Positions 38,176 through 47,385 of a stretch of 64,000 bases of DNA are shown here, piece by piece. The notes under the pieces were generated by a model that searched no databases, was not told where the DNA came from, and worked only from the letters and a program-made list of their open reading frames with translations. This stretch comes from Microbispora sp. H11081 (GTDB lineage Bacteria > Actinomycetota > Actinomycetes > Streptosporangiales > Streptosporangiaceae): the NCBI RefSeq assembly GCF_012999535.1, contig NZ_JABBWV010000001.1, positions 310,001-374,000 on the forward strand, given 5' to 3'. Made by a program: the position numbers and the translations under genes. The stretch's first letter is position 1. Each line of letters opens with the position of its first letter.

Positions 38176-38685
38176 CTACTTCCGGTAGCTCTTGCCGAGT
38201 GCCTCACCCGGGATCGGCCTGGCGATGAGGGCCACCGGGATGAAGAAGCAGATCTGGCCGATCGCGATCGTGAGCGTCCACAGGGCCTTCTCGTCGTAGT
38301 GCGCGGCGGCTCTGGCGTACAGCTCGTCGGGCACCCGCTCTCCGTACGGGTTCGGGGTGAGCACCGCCTCCACGAGCTCCAGCGCGACCCGTTCCGCGTC
38401 GGTGAAGTAGGGGGCGTCCCGCCAGGTCGCGACGGCGGTGATGCGCTCCTCGGTCTCCCCGGCCTTGCGGAGCTCGCCCGTCTGCCGGATGGCGTGGTAG
38501 GTGCTGCCGGCGATCTGCCCGGCGCGAAGTTGCACCAGGCCGATGGTGGTCCTCGGGATCGCGCCGTTCAGGGTGGCCTTGAGCATGGCTCCGGCGAGCG
38601 CGGCCACCTCTTCGGGAAAGAACTGGCCGGGGTCGGGCAGCCGCGACTGGAGGCTGTCTTGCCGGGTCGCTGTGGAAGAAGGCAT
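38176..38685 (-). CDS. Carboxymuconolactone decarboxylase (CMD)-like protein lacking the CxxC
   Basis: A 169-residue helical protein of the CMD/AhpD-like superfamily. ECF41-type sigma factors are typically encoded next to a CMD, oxidoreductase or epimerase gene, as here. The region that normally reads GCAYC...H is GSTYHAIRQTGELR, so the redox cysteines are replaced by Ser and His; a peroxidase-type reaction is therefore unlikely. ATG 38685 is chosen as the point where family similarity starts; the frame is open upstream through the promoter. Upstream lies a CCTCACA-N16-CGTC promoter. Confidence 0.75.
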   Translation of the reverse strand: MPSSTATRQDSLQSRLPDPGQFFPEEVAALAGAMLKATLNGAIPRTTIGLVQLRAGQIAGSTYHAIRQTGELRKAGETEERITAVATWRDAPYFTDAERVALELVEAVLTPNPYGERVPDELYARAAAHYDEKALWTLTIAIGQICFFIPVALIARPIPGEALGKSYRK

Positions 38686-38790
38686 GGTGGGGTCTTCCCT
38701 CCTGGGTTCCAGCGGTTTCCGGAGGCCCGGCGCGGATGGCCTGCCTCGGGGGACGGCGCGGGTTCCGCCCGTACGCCGTTCCTGTCGTCC

Positions 38791-38817
38791 GACGACGTGG
38801 CCGCCCGGAATGTGAGG
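38791..38817 (-). promoter_or_regulatory. ECF41-type promoter of the CMD-like gene
   Basis: On the minus strand CCTCACA (38811-38817), 16 bp, CGTC (38791-38794). This resembles the known ECF41 promoter TGTCACA-N16/17-CGTC. The leader would be about 100 nt. Confidence 0.65.
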
Positions 38818-38855
38818 CGCCGCTGCCAAGGTGCCCCGCCTCACACGCGCCCCGG

Positions 38856-38882
38856 CCTCACATTCGGGGTGGTCGCCTCGTC
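38856..38882 (+). promoter_or_regulatory. ECF41-type promoter of the sigma factor's own gene
   Basis: CCTCACA (38856-38862), 16 bp, CGTC (38879-38882): the mirror image of the CMD promoter. An extra CCTCACA at 38839-38845 has no CGTC at the right distance. Confidence 0.65.
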
Positions 38883-38924
38883 GTACCGGTGAGGGCGGAC
38901 GAGACCGAGGGAGCCGGCGAGACC

Positions 38925-39857
38925 ATGACCACCGAGTCCGAGCCAGTGGACGGCCCGGTCGATCCGGGGCTGAGCGCGATCATGAGCGAGCGGCGGCAGC
39001 TCATCAACCTGGCGTACCGGCTCCTCGGCTCCCTGGCCGAGGCGGAGGACGTCGTGCAGGAGACGTACGCCCGCTGGTACGCCATGTCCCCCTCGCGGCG
39101 GGAGGCCGTCGAGTCTCCCGGCGGCTGGCTGACGAGGGTGGCCGGCCGCATCTGCCTGGACCTGCTGGGCTCGGCGCGGGCACGGCGGGAGCGCTACGTG
39201 GGCGAGTGGATCCCAGAGCCGCTGCCCGACCGCACGGAGTGGGCGGCCGGGCAGGGGGCCGATCCGGCCGACCGGGTCACTCTCGACGAGTCGGTCGGCA
39301 TGGCCTTCCTTGTCGTGCTCGAATCGATGACCCCGGCCGAGCGCGTCGCGTTCGTCCTGCACGACGTGTTCCGCTACTCCTTCGCGGAAGTGGCCGAGAT
39401 CGTCGGCCGTACGCCGGGGGCGTGCCGCCAGTTGGCCTCCTCGGCCCGGCGCCGCGTCCGCGCGTCACGGCCCGCCGCGGCGGCGACGGCCCGGCAGGCC
39501 CGTGTCGTCAGGGACTTCAAGCGGGCATGGGAGGCCGGGGACATCGGCGCGCTCATCGGCGTCCTCGACCCCGGCGTCACCGTGACCGCCGACGGCGGCG
39601 GGGTGGTCGACGCGCTGCCGCACCCGCTCGAGGGTGCGGAGGAGGTCGCGCGTTACGCGGTCGCCCTCATCGCGAGGACGGCCGGGCTGACGTTCCTGGA
39701 GCGTACGGTCAACGGCCAGCCGGGCCTGGTGGGGCAGCGGGACGGCGTCACGGAGGTCGTGATGGCGTTCGACGTGGTGGACGACCGGATCAGGCGCGTC
39801 TGGGCGGTTCGCAACCCCGAGAAGCTCCAGCCGTGGAGGGCGGGCTCGCCGTCCTGA
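38925..39857 (+). CDS. ECF41-type (SigJ-like) RNA polymerase sigma factor
   Basis: A 310-residue ECF sigma factor with a C-terminal SnoaL-like extension, the ECF41 layout. Region 2: LINLAYRLLGSLAEAEDVVQETYARW (key SLAEAEDVVQETYARW); region 4: MTPAERVAFVLHDVFRYSFAEVAEI (key TPAERVAFVLHDVF) with GRTPGACRQLASSARRRV; SnoaL-like domain about residues 180-305. ECF41 factors use that domain instead of an anti-sigma factor to control themselves. ATG 38925 with GGGAG upstream; GTG 38889 lies 6 nt after the -10 and could be used on a leaderless mRNA. Confidence 0.88.
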   Translation: MTTESEPVDGPVDPGLSAIMSERRQLINLAYRLLGSLAEAEDVVQETYARWYAMSPSRREAVESPGGWLTRVAGRICLDLLGSARARRERYVGEWIPEPLPDRTEWAAGQGADPADRVTLDESVGMAFLVVLESMTPAERVAFVLHDVFRYSFAEVAEIVGRTPGACRQLASSARRRVRASRPAAAATARQARVVRDFKRAWEAGDIGALIGVLDPGVTVTADGGGVVDALPHPLEGAEEVARYAVALIARTAGLTFLERTVNGQPGLVGQRDGVTEVVMAFDVVDDRIRRVWAVRNPEKLQPWRAGSPS

Positions 39858-39889
39858 CGGCCGGGGAACCGTGGCCCGAGGGGAGCGCG

Positions 39890-40588
39890 TCAGCCAGGCA
39901 GGCCGAGGAGGCGGCCCAGGCTGGTCATGTTGTGGTCGAACAACTCGGCCCGATGGGTGATCGTGTTGTTGAACTGGCCGAAGAGCTCGAAGCTGACCAT
40001 CCCGAACAGGCCGGTCCACGCGACTATCGCCCGGGTGACCCCGTCGTCCGGCACGTCCGGCATCAGCGACCGTACGACCTCGGCGTCCTGCGACAGGACC
40101 GCGGGCGGCGGCGGGCAGCCAGGGGGAGGGGTGAGCCTGCCCGCGCGGTGGGCGTCGGAGACGATCCGTCCGAACACGGCCGTGTCCCGCGTCGCCGGCG
40201 CGATCGTGTCCTGCGGAGCGGCGTAGCCCGGCACGGGTGAGCCGTACAGCAGGGCGTACTCGTGCGGATGGGCCAGGGCCCACGCGCGTACGGCGCGGCA
40301 GACGGCGAGCCAGCGCCCGGTGAAGTCGTCGCGCGCGCAGGCGGCGTCGGCGCGCTCGACGGCCTCTCCGAGGGCGTTGTACCCGTCGATGATCAAAGTG
40401 GTCAGCAGGTCGTCGCGGCTGGGGAAGTAGCGGTAGATCGCGGAGGAGACCATCCCCATCTCGCGGGCCACCGCCCGCAGGGACAGGCCCGCCGCCCCCT
40501 CGGTCGCCAGCTGACGCCGGGCGATGTCCGTGATCTCTCTGATCAGCTCCGCTCTGACCCGCTCCCGGGCGGTACGGCTCGCGTTCAT
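39890..40588 (-). CDS. TetR family regulator
   Basis: A 232-residue TetR repressor. The helix-turn-helix is LSLRAVAREMGMVSSAIYRYFPSRDDLL (key AREMGMVSSAIYRYF, about residues 42-56), followed by a C-terminal ligand domain (TetR_C family with WLAVCRAVRAWALAHPHEYALLYG). It is divergent from the YrdB-like membrane gene, and two AGAGCA-N-TGCTCT operators lie between them. Its own -10 (TAGCCT) is 6 nt from the ATG. The inducer is unknown. Confidence 0.9.
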   Translation of the reverse strand: MNASRTARERVRAELIREITDIARRQLATEGAAGLSLRAVAREMGMVSSAIYRYFPSRDDLLTTLIIDGYNALGEAVERADAACARDDFTGRWLAVCRAVRAWALAHPHEYALLYGSPVPGYAAPQDTIAPATRDTAVFGRIVSDAHRAGRLTPPPGCPPPPAVLSQDAEVVRSLMPDVPDDGVTRAIVAWTGLFGMVSFELFGQFNNTITHRAELFDHNMTSLGRLLGLPG

Positions 40589-40594
40589 GCGGCC

Positions 40595-40600
40595 AGGCTA
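40595..40600 (-). promoter_or_regulatory. -10 box (TAGCCT) for leaderless TetR gene
   Basis: On the minus strand TAGCCT, 6 nt, then ATG 40588. The operators lie just upstream, over the expected -35 region. Confidence 0.5.
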
Positions 40601-40618
40601 GCAGAGCACCTGAGTGAT

Positions 40619-40637
40619 TCAAGAGCAGTGCTCTTGA
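40619..40637. promoter_or_regulatory. TetR operator 1
   Basis: A perfect 9-1-9 palindrome, TCAAGAGCA-G-TGCTCTTGA, between the TetR gene and its divergent neighbour. It overlaps a TTGACG -35-like hexamer (40634-40639) for the plus-strand gene. Confidence 0.75.
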
Positions 40638-40654
40638 CGCAGGCATCCACGTGA

Positions 40655-40669
40655 GAGAGCATTGCTCTC
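40655..40669. promoter_or_regulatory. TetR operator 2
   Basis: GAGAGCA-T-TGCTCTC, a perfect 7-1-7 palindrome sharing the AGAGCA-N-TGCTCT core with operator 1; the centres are 34 bp apart. Confidence 0.7.
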
Positions 40670-40700
40670 ATAACGGATCGATGACCTCAAAGGAGTACCC

Positions 40701-41048
40701 ATGCTCACCGTGATCAAAGGAACCGCCGCCGCGGTGATGTTCTTCCTGGAGCTGGGCGTGCTGATCTCGCTGGCCTACTGGGGGTTCACGCGGGAGGCGC
40801 ATCTCCTGGTCCGGATCCTCCTTGGGCTGGGCACGCCCGCGGTGTTCGCGACGCTCTGGGGGTTGTTCATGGCGGGCGGCAAGGCGCCGCACCAGTTGCA
40901 CGGGCTCGCCAGGGCCGCCTTCGAGGTCGTGTGGTTCGGGGCGGGGGCCGCCGCCCTGGCCGCCTCCGGACTGATCACGGCGGGCGTCGTGTTCGCGGTC
41001 GTGTACGTCGTGGACGGCGTGGCCCGGCTGCTGACGAATCAGGTTTGA
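40701..41048 (+). CDS. YrdB/DUF2568 family membrane protein
   Basis: A 115-residue protein with about four membrane helices (AAAVMFFLELGVLISLAYWGF, LLVRILLGLGTPAVFATLWGLF cut to LLGLGTPAVFATLWGLF, and two near the end), recognised as the DUF2568/YrdB family from FFLELGVLISLAYWGF and GTPAVFATLWGLFMAGGKA. The function is unknown. AAAGGAG lies 6 nt before the ATG. Likely repressed by the divergent TetR protein through the paired operators. Confidence 0.85.
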   Translation: MLTVIKGTAAAVMFFLELGVLISLAYWGFTREAHLLVRILLGLGTPAVFATLWGLFMAGGKAPHQLHGLARAAFEVVWFGAGAAALAASGLITAGVVFAVVYVVDGVARLLTNQV

Positions 41049-41085
41049 GGGGAGAGGGCCGCGAGAGGCGCCGGAGGGACGGCGA

Positions 41086-41091
41086 TAGTCT
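41086..41091 (+). promoter_or_regulatory. -10 box (TAGTCT) for leaderless oxidoreductase gene
   Basis: TAGTCT, 7 nt (CCGGGGC), then ATG 41099: the same arrangement as upstream of the PucR gene and the leuA leader. Confidence 0.6.
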
Positions 41092-41098
41092 CCGGGGC

Positions 41099-42019
41099 AT
41101 GAGAGTGGGGATCATCGGTCTGGGCGACATCGCGGAGAAGGCGTACCTGCCGGTGCTGGCGGCGACGCCGGGCGTCGAGCCGCTGCTGTGCACCCGCGAC
41201 CGTGCGACGCTCGACCGGCTCGGCGACGCGTACCGGATCGGCGCCCGCTTCCCCTCCGTGGACGCCCTCGTCGAGGCCGGGATCGACGCGGCCTTCGTGC
41301 ACGCGGCCACCACCGCGCACGTCCCGATCGTGACGACGCTGCTCGACGCGGGCGTGCACGTCTACGTGGACAAGCCGCTCGCCTACGACGCCGCCGCCTC
41401 CGCCGGGCTCGTACGGCTGGCCGCCGAGCGGAACAGGTCGCTGATGGTCGGGTTCAACCGCAGGCACGCCCCGGCGTACGCGGCCCTGCGCGACCTGCCG
41501 CGCGACGTGGTCGTGATGCAGAAGAACCGGCGTGACCTGCCCGGAGACCCGCGTGCCGTGGTCTTCGACGACTTCATCCACGTGGCCGACACGCTGCGCT
41601 TCCTCGCCCCAGGGCCGATCACCGCCACCTCGGTCAGGACCAGGGTGCGGGACGGCCTGCTCGACCACGTCGTGCTCACGCTCGGCGGCGACGGTTTCAC
41701 CGCCGTCGGCGTGATGAGCCGCACCAGCGGCGCGGCCGAGGAGACCTGCGAGGTCATGGGCGAGGGCGGGAAGCGGCGGGTGGTCAACCTCGGCGACCTG
41801 GTCGACTACGCCGGGGGCGAGACCGTGACGCGGCGGGGCGACTGGGTCCCGGCGCACCGGCAGCGCGGCATCGAGCAGATCTGCGGGGAGTTCCTCGCGG
41901 CGGTGCGGGAGGGCCGGATCCTCACGGCCGGCGACGCACTGCTGACCCACGAGCTGTGCGAGGAGATCGTCCAGGCCGCCGGCCCCACAGCCGGCCGGAC
42001 CGGGGCCCTGACGGCCTGA
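41099..42019 (+). CDS. Gfo/Idh/MocA family oxidoreductase
   Basis: A 306-residue NAD(P)-dependent oxidoreductase-like protein: Rossmann motif VGIIGLGDIAEKAYLPVLA at the N-terminus and the family signature VHVYVDKPLAYD (about residues 86-97, with the conserved Lys-Pro of EKP-type motifs), then the C-terminal beta-sheet domain. The substrate is often a sugar or inositol, but nothing nearby fixes it. The frame is open upstream, but ATG 41099 with its leaderless -10 is the clear start. The last codons lie in a 21-bp duplication. Confidence 0.87.
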   Translation: MRVGIIGLGDIAEKAYLPVLAATPGVEPLLCTRDRATLDRLGDAYRIGARFPSVDALVEAGIDAAFVHAATTAHVPIVTTLLDAGVHVYVDKPLAYDAAASAGLVRLAAERNRSLMVGFNRRHAPAYAALRDLPRDVVVMQKNRRDLPGDPRAVVFDDFIHVADTLRFLAPGPITATSVRTRVRDGLLDHVVLTLGGDGFTAVGVMSRTSGAAEETCEVMGEGGKRRVVNLGDLVDYAGGETVTRRGDWVPAHRQRGIEQICGEFLAAVREGRILTAGDALLTHELCEEIVQAAGPTAGRTGALTA

Positions 42020-42056
42020 CCGCCGGCGGCACCCTGGCCCTGACGGCCTGACCGCC
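42004..42056 (+). repeat. 21-bp direct repeat across the oxidoreductase stop codon
   Basis: A 21-bp sequence beginning GGCCCTGACGG and ending TGACCGCC occurs at 42004-42024 and again at 42036-42056. The first copy contains the TGA stop, so a duplicated gene end lies in the spacer. Confidence 0.8.
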
Positions 42057-42086
42057 TCCCGGAAGCCGCATATTCCCGGGAGGCGG
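42052..42086. terminator. Bidirectional terminator-like hairpin
   Basis: CCGCCTCCCGG (42052-42062) pairs perfectly with CCGGGAGGCGG (42076-42086) around a 13-nt loop, between the convergent oxidoreductase and glutamate dehydrogenase genes. Confidence 0.65.
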
Positions 42087-42116
42087 CCGTCAGCGCCGTC
42101 TTCGATGGCCCGCCCG

Positions 42117-43433
<1,317 letters not shown>

Positions 43434-43635
43434 TCTGTTGTTCTCCTGTTCGGAAGAGAGGCCGTCCCCCTGGGCCCCCGCGGTCGTCGACGTTGACGAC
43501 CGTGTACGTCGGGCCTGAGAGGAGCGACACCAGGATCAAATCGCGAGCCGTGGTGATCGCGATATAGGCCAATAAGGAGATCGTCAGGCGCGGTTTCGCC
43601 GTTCTGGTGAACTTTGTGGACGCTTGGCGCGCCTT

Positions 43636-43664
43636 TTGCTATAGGCGGGGTTTGGCAGTAGACA
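43636..43664 (+). promoter_or_regulatory. Promoter of the PhoD-like gene
   Basis: -35 TTGCTA (43636-43641), 17-bp spacer, -10 TAGACA (43659-43664), then 6 nt to ATG 43671. A near-leaderless mRNA is predicted. Confidence 0.55.
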
Positions 43665-43670
43665 GGGTGG

Positions 43671-45254
43671 ATGCCGGAACTTGTGCTTGGCCCGCTGCTG
43701 CGTCACGTGGACGCCGCCGCCGCGACCGTCTGGGTGGAGACGTCCGAGCCGTGCACCGTCCGCGTACGGGCGGGCGACGCGTGCTCTGAGGAGCGCACCT
43801 TCACCGTCCACGGTCACCACTACGCCCTGCTCGACGTCGGCCTCGACGGGCCGGTGGCCTACGAGGTGGAACTCGACGGCCGGCGGGTGTGGCCGGAGGA
43901 GGACCTGCCGCCGAGCGTGATCCGCCCGCTCACCCGCCTCGACCGGCTGATCTTCGGCTCCTGCCGCACCAGCGTCCCGCACGACGAGCCGTACGTGCGC
44001 ACGCACGGCCCGGACGTCCTTCGGGCGTACGGCCTGCGCCTGATGGAGTCGCCGGAGGAGCGGCCCGACCTGATCCTGCTGCTGGGCGACCAGGTGTACG
44101 CCGACGAGCTCACCCCGGACATGAAGGAGTTCATCGCCGGGCGCAGGGAGGAGGGCCCGCAGGAGGTCGTCGACTTCGAGGAGTACGCCGAGCTGTACCG
44201 CCAGGCGTGGTCGGACCCCCCGGTGCGCTGGCTGCTGGCCACCGTCCCGACCGCGATGATCTTCGACGACCACGACGTCAGGGACGACTGGAACACCTCG
44301 GCGGCGTGGCGCGAGCAGATGGCCGAGGTGGCCTGGTGGGACCGGCGCATCGTCTCGGCGCTCGGCTCCTACTACGTCTACCAGCACCTGGGAAACCTGC
44401 CCCCGGAGGAGCGGGCGGCCGATCCCGTGCTCGCCGCGCTGCGCGCGGGCGGGGGAGAGGAGGCGCTCGACTCCTTCGCCAGGCGGGCCGACCGGGAGCC
44501 CGACTCGGTGCGCTGGAGCTACCACAGGGACCTGGGCCACGCCCGGCTGATCGTGCTCGACAGCCGCAGCGCCCGGGTGCTGGAGCCGGGCCGCCGGCGG
44601 ATGCTCGACCCCGCCGAGTGGGACTGGTTCGACAAGCACGCCACCGGCGACTTCGACCACCTGCTCGTCGGGTCCTCGCTGCCGATCCTGCTGCCCACGG
44701 GCATCCACCACGTCGAGAGCTGGAACGAGGCGGTCTGCGACGGCATCTGGGGCCGCGCCGCCGCGCGGTGGGGCGAGCGGGTGCGGCAGTTCCTCGACCT
44801 GGAGCACTGGGGCGCCTTCCGCCGGTCCTTCGAGGACCTCGCACGGGTGGTGCTCGAGGTCGCCTCCGGCCGGCGGGGGGAGCCGCCCGCGAGCGTCCTG
44901 CTCCTGTCGGGCGACGTCCACTACTCCTACATGGCGTCCGTACGGCGCCTGGGCGGCGGGCGGGTCCACCAGATCGTCTGCTCGCCGATCCGCAACCCGC
45001 TCAGCCGCACCCTGCGCTTCGCCAACATCGTGGCGTCGTTCGGGCTGGCGGGCGTGCTCGGCGGGGTGCTGGCCAGGGCGGGCGGCCTTCCCCGGGCGCC
45101 GTTGAAGTGGCGGATCAGCAAGGGCCCCTGGTTCCCCAACATGATGACCGCCGTCGACCTCGCGCCCGGAGAGGCCAAGGTGACGTGGTTCACCGACACC
45201 GGCGACCACGACACCGTGACGATCAGGCCCGAGCCTCCCGCAGCACCGCGCTGA
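43671..45254 (+). CDS. PhoD-like metallophosphatase / phosphodiesterase
   Basis: A 527-residue calcineurin-like metallophosphatase of the PhoD family. An N-terminal fibronectin-like domain (residues 1-85) is followed by metal motifs FGSCRTS, LLLGDQVYADEL, IFDDHDVRDDW and LLSGDVHYSYMA. No signal or Tat peptide is visible, so unlike classical PhoD it is probably cytoplasmic, as in a large actinobacterial subgroup of unknown substrate. Its 3' end overlaps the convergent aminotransferase gene by 32 bp. Confidence 0.88.
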   Translation: MPELVLGPLLRHVDAAAATVWVETSEPCTVRVRAGDACSEERTFTVHGHHYALLDVGLDGPVAYEVELDGRRVWPEEDLPPSVIRPLTRLDRLIFGSCRTSVPHDEPYVRTHGPDVLRAYGLRLMESPEERPDLILLLGDQVYADELTPDMKEFIAGRREEGPQEVVDFEEYAELYRQAWSDPPVRWLLATVPTAMIFDDHDVRDDWNTSAAWREQMAEVAWWDRRIVSALGSYYVYQHLGNLPPEERAADPVLAALRAGGGEEALDSFARRADREPDSVRWSYHRDLGHARLIVLDSRSARVLEPGRRRMLDPAEWDWFDKHATGDFDHLLVGSSLPILLPTGIHHVESWNEAVCDGIWGRAAARWGERVRQFLDLEHWGAFRRSFEDLARVVLEVASGRRGEPPASVLLLSGDVHYSYMASVRRLGGGRVHQIVCSPIRNPLSRTLRFANIVASFGLAGVLGGVLARAGGLPRAPLKWRISKGPWFPNMMTAVDLAPGEAKVTWFTDTGDHDTVTIRPEPPAAPR

Positions 45255-46428
45255 ACTGGTCCATCGCCCACTCCAGGTCGTCCCTGGAGACGACGAGGGG
45301 CGGCGCGAGGCGGATCGTCGAGCCGTGCGTGTCCTTGGCGAGCACGCCGCGGCGCATGAGCGCCTCGCTGATCTGACGGCCCGTGCCGAGCGAGGGGTCG
45401 ATGTCGATGCCCGCCCACAGTCCGCGGCCGCGCACCGCCACCACGCCGGGGCCGAGGCCGGCCAGCCGCTCGTGCAGGACCGCGCCCATCTCGCGGGCCT
45501 TGGCCTGGTACTCGCCGGTCCTCAGCAGCCCGACGACCGCGTCGCCGACGGCGCACGCGAGCGGGTTGCCGCCGAAGGTGGAGCCGTGCTGACCGGGCCG
45601 GATCACGCCCATGACGTCGGCGTTCGCGACGACCGCGGAGACCGGGACCACCCCGCCGCCGAGCGCCTTGCCCAGGACGTACAGGTCCGGGACGACCCGC
45701 TCGTGGTCGCAGGCGAACGTGTCGCCGGTGCGGCCGAGGCCCGACTGGATCTCGTCGGCCACGAGCAGCACGTTGTTGTCGGTGCAGATCTCCCGCACCG
45801 CGGCCAGGTAGCCGTCCGGCGGGACCAGCACGCCCGCCTCGCCCTGGATGGGTTCGAGCAGCACGGCCACCGTGTTCTCGTCGATGGCCTCCCTGACCGC
45901 CTCGGCGGAGCCGTACTTGACGACCCGGAACCCGGGCGTGAACGGGCCGAACCCGTCGCGCGACTCGGGGTCGGTGGAGAAGCCCACGATCGTCGTCGTA
46001 CGGCCGTGGAAGTTGTCCTCCATCACGACGATGTTGGCCTGGCCGGGGGCGACGCCCTTGACCTCATAGCCCCACTTGCGGGCGACCTTGACGGCCGTCT
46101 CCACGGCCTCCGCGCCGGTGTTCATCGGCAGGACCATGTCCTTGCCGCACAGCTCGGAAAGGCCCGTCACGAACGACGCGAACCGGTCGTGGTAGAACGC
46201 CCGGCTGGTCAGCGTCAGCCGGTCGAGCTGCTCGCGCGCGGCATCGAGGATCGCGGGGTTGCCGTGGCCGAAGTTCAGCGACGAGTAGCCGGCCAGGCAG
46301 TCGAGATAGCGCTTGCCCTCCACGTCGGTGACCCACGCGCCCTCGGCGGAGCTGATCACGACCGGCAGCGGGTGGTAGTTGTGCGCGCTGTGGCTCTCGC
46401 TGAGCTTGATGAACTGCTCGGTCCTCAT
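45223..46428 (-). CDS. rocD: Ornithine--oxo-acid transaminase
   Basis: A 401-residue class III PLP aminotransferase converting ornithine and 2-oxoglutarate to glutamate semialdehyde and glutamate. Typical ornithine aminotransferase features: the start SHSAHNYHPLPVV, YLDCLAGYSSLNFGHGNP (key GYSSLNFGHGNP), MNTGAEAVETAVKVARKWGY (key NTGAEAVETA), NFHGRTTTIVGFS, and PLP lysine in VLGKALGGGVVPVSAV. ATG 46428 overlaps the stop of the upstream hydrolase gene (ATGA), so the two act in one pathway. Overlaps the PhoD-like gene at the 3' end. Confidence 0.92.
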   Translation of the reverse strand: MRTEQFIKLSESHSAHNYHPLPVVISSAEGAWVTDVEGKRYLDCLAGYSSLNFGHGNPAILDAAREQLDRLTLTSRAFYHDRFASFVTGLSELCGKDMVLPMNTGAEAVETAVKVARKWGYEVKGVAPGQANIVVMEDNFHGRTTTIVGFSTDPESRDGFGPFTPGFRVVKYGSAEAVREAIDENTVAVLLEPIQGEAGVLVPPDGYLAAVREICTDNNVLLVADEIQSGLGRTGDTFACDHERVVPDLYVLGKALGGGVVPVSAVVANADVMGVIRPGQHGSTFGGNPLACAVGDAVVGLLRTGEYQAKAREMGAVLHERLAGLGPGVVAVRGRGLWAGIDIDPSLGTGRQISEALMRRGVLAKDTHGSTIRLAPPLVVSRDDLEWAMDQFSAVLREARA

Positions 46429-47279
46429 CGGGTCTCCCTGCTCGGCCGGATCTCGAGGGTGCAGCACTTGGGGCCGCCGCCGGACTTGCGCAGCTCGCTG
46501 AGGTCGACCGTGACGACCTCGAAGCCGCGCCGCTTCAGCTCCAGGACCAGCCCGGTCGCCTCGGCGTTGACGACGACGTTGCGGCCGTCGCTCACCGCGT
46601 TGAGGCCCAGCACCTCCGCGTCCGCGGACGTGGCGATCACGGCGTCGGGGAACAGCCGCCGCAGCACCCTCCTGCTGCCCTCGCTGAACGCCTCAGGGTA
46701 GTACGCCACGTTGTGGCCGTTCAGCGGGAACAGGGCGGTGTCGAGGTGGTAGAACCTCGGGTCGACCAGGCGCAGCGTGACGACCGGGCGGCCGAGGAAC
46801 TCCTGGGCCTCCATGTGCGCCGCCACGTCGGTGCGGAAGCCCGTCCCGGCCAGGATCAGGTCGTCGAGCGTCAGGTAGTCGCCCTCGCCCTCGTTGGTGA
46901 AGGACGCCTCCAGTGTCTCGTATCCCCTCTCATCGAACCACCGCAGGTAGGCGGGGCCCTCGGCGGCACGCTCCGGGTGGGCGAACCTCGCGCCGTAGAC
47001 CCGACCGTCGACCACGAGCGCGCCGTTGGCGGCGAACACCATGTCGGGCAGGCCCGGGATCGGGTCGATCAGGCTGACGGTGTGACCCAGGCTCTCGTAC
47101 GCCTGCCGGAGGCTCTCCCACTGCCGCAGCGCCCGTGCGGTGTCGGTCTCCTTCTCCGGGTGCATCCACGGGTTGATGGAATACGAGACCGTGAAGAATT
47201 CGGGCCGGCACATCAGGAAATGCCGGACCGTACCCGAGCGGCCACTCAGCGTGGTCTCGGTGGCTGGCGCGAGCGTCAT
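46425..47279 (-). CDS. Guanidine-modifying hydrolase (dimethylargininase / arginine dihydrolase-like)
   Basis: A 284-residue protein of the pentein/amidinotransferase fold. Catalytic parts: substrate-binding FLMCRPEFFTVSYSINPW, PGLPDMVFAANGALV, GEGDYLTLDD, the catalytic His in RFYHLDTALFPL, and the nucleophilic Cys near the end in SGGGPKCCTLEIRPS. It resembles the Mycobacterium tuberculosis Rv2323c type, which also lies beside rocD and an AsnC/Lrp gene. It would convert arginine or methylated arginine toward ornithine or citrulline; which is not decidable here. ATG 47279 has GGAG 8 nt upstream. Confidence 0.8.
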   Translation of the reverse strand: MTLAPATETTLSGRSGTVRHFLMCRPEFFTVSYSINPWMHPEKETDTARALRQWESLRQAYESLGHTVSLIDPIPGLPDMVFAANGALVVDGRVYGARFAHPERAAEGPAYLRWFDERGYETLEASFTNEGEGDYLTLDDLILAGTGFRTDVAAHMEAQEFLGRPVVTLRLVDPRFYHLDTALFPLNGHNVAYYPEAFSEGSRRVLRRLFPDAVIATSADAEVLGLNAVSDGRNVVVNAEATGLVLELKRRGFEVVTVDLSELRKSGGGPKCCTLEIRPSRETR

Positions 47280-47385
47280 CGTCGACTCCAAGCGGGAATA
47301 GGGTGAACGAGTCCTCAGCCTAGGAACTGGGAGACGACTAGCCAACGCGCCCGCGTTGCGATCACCTGCGGATTGATTGCGTCCT

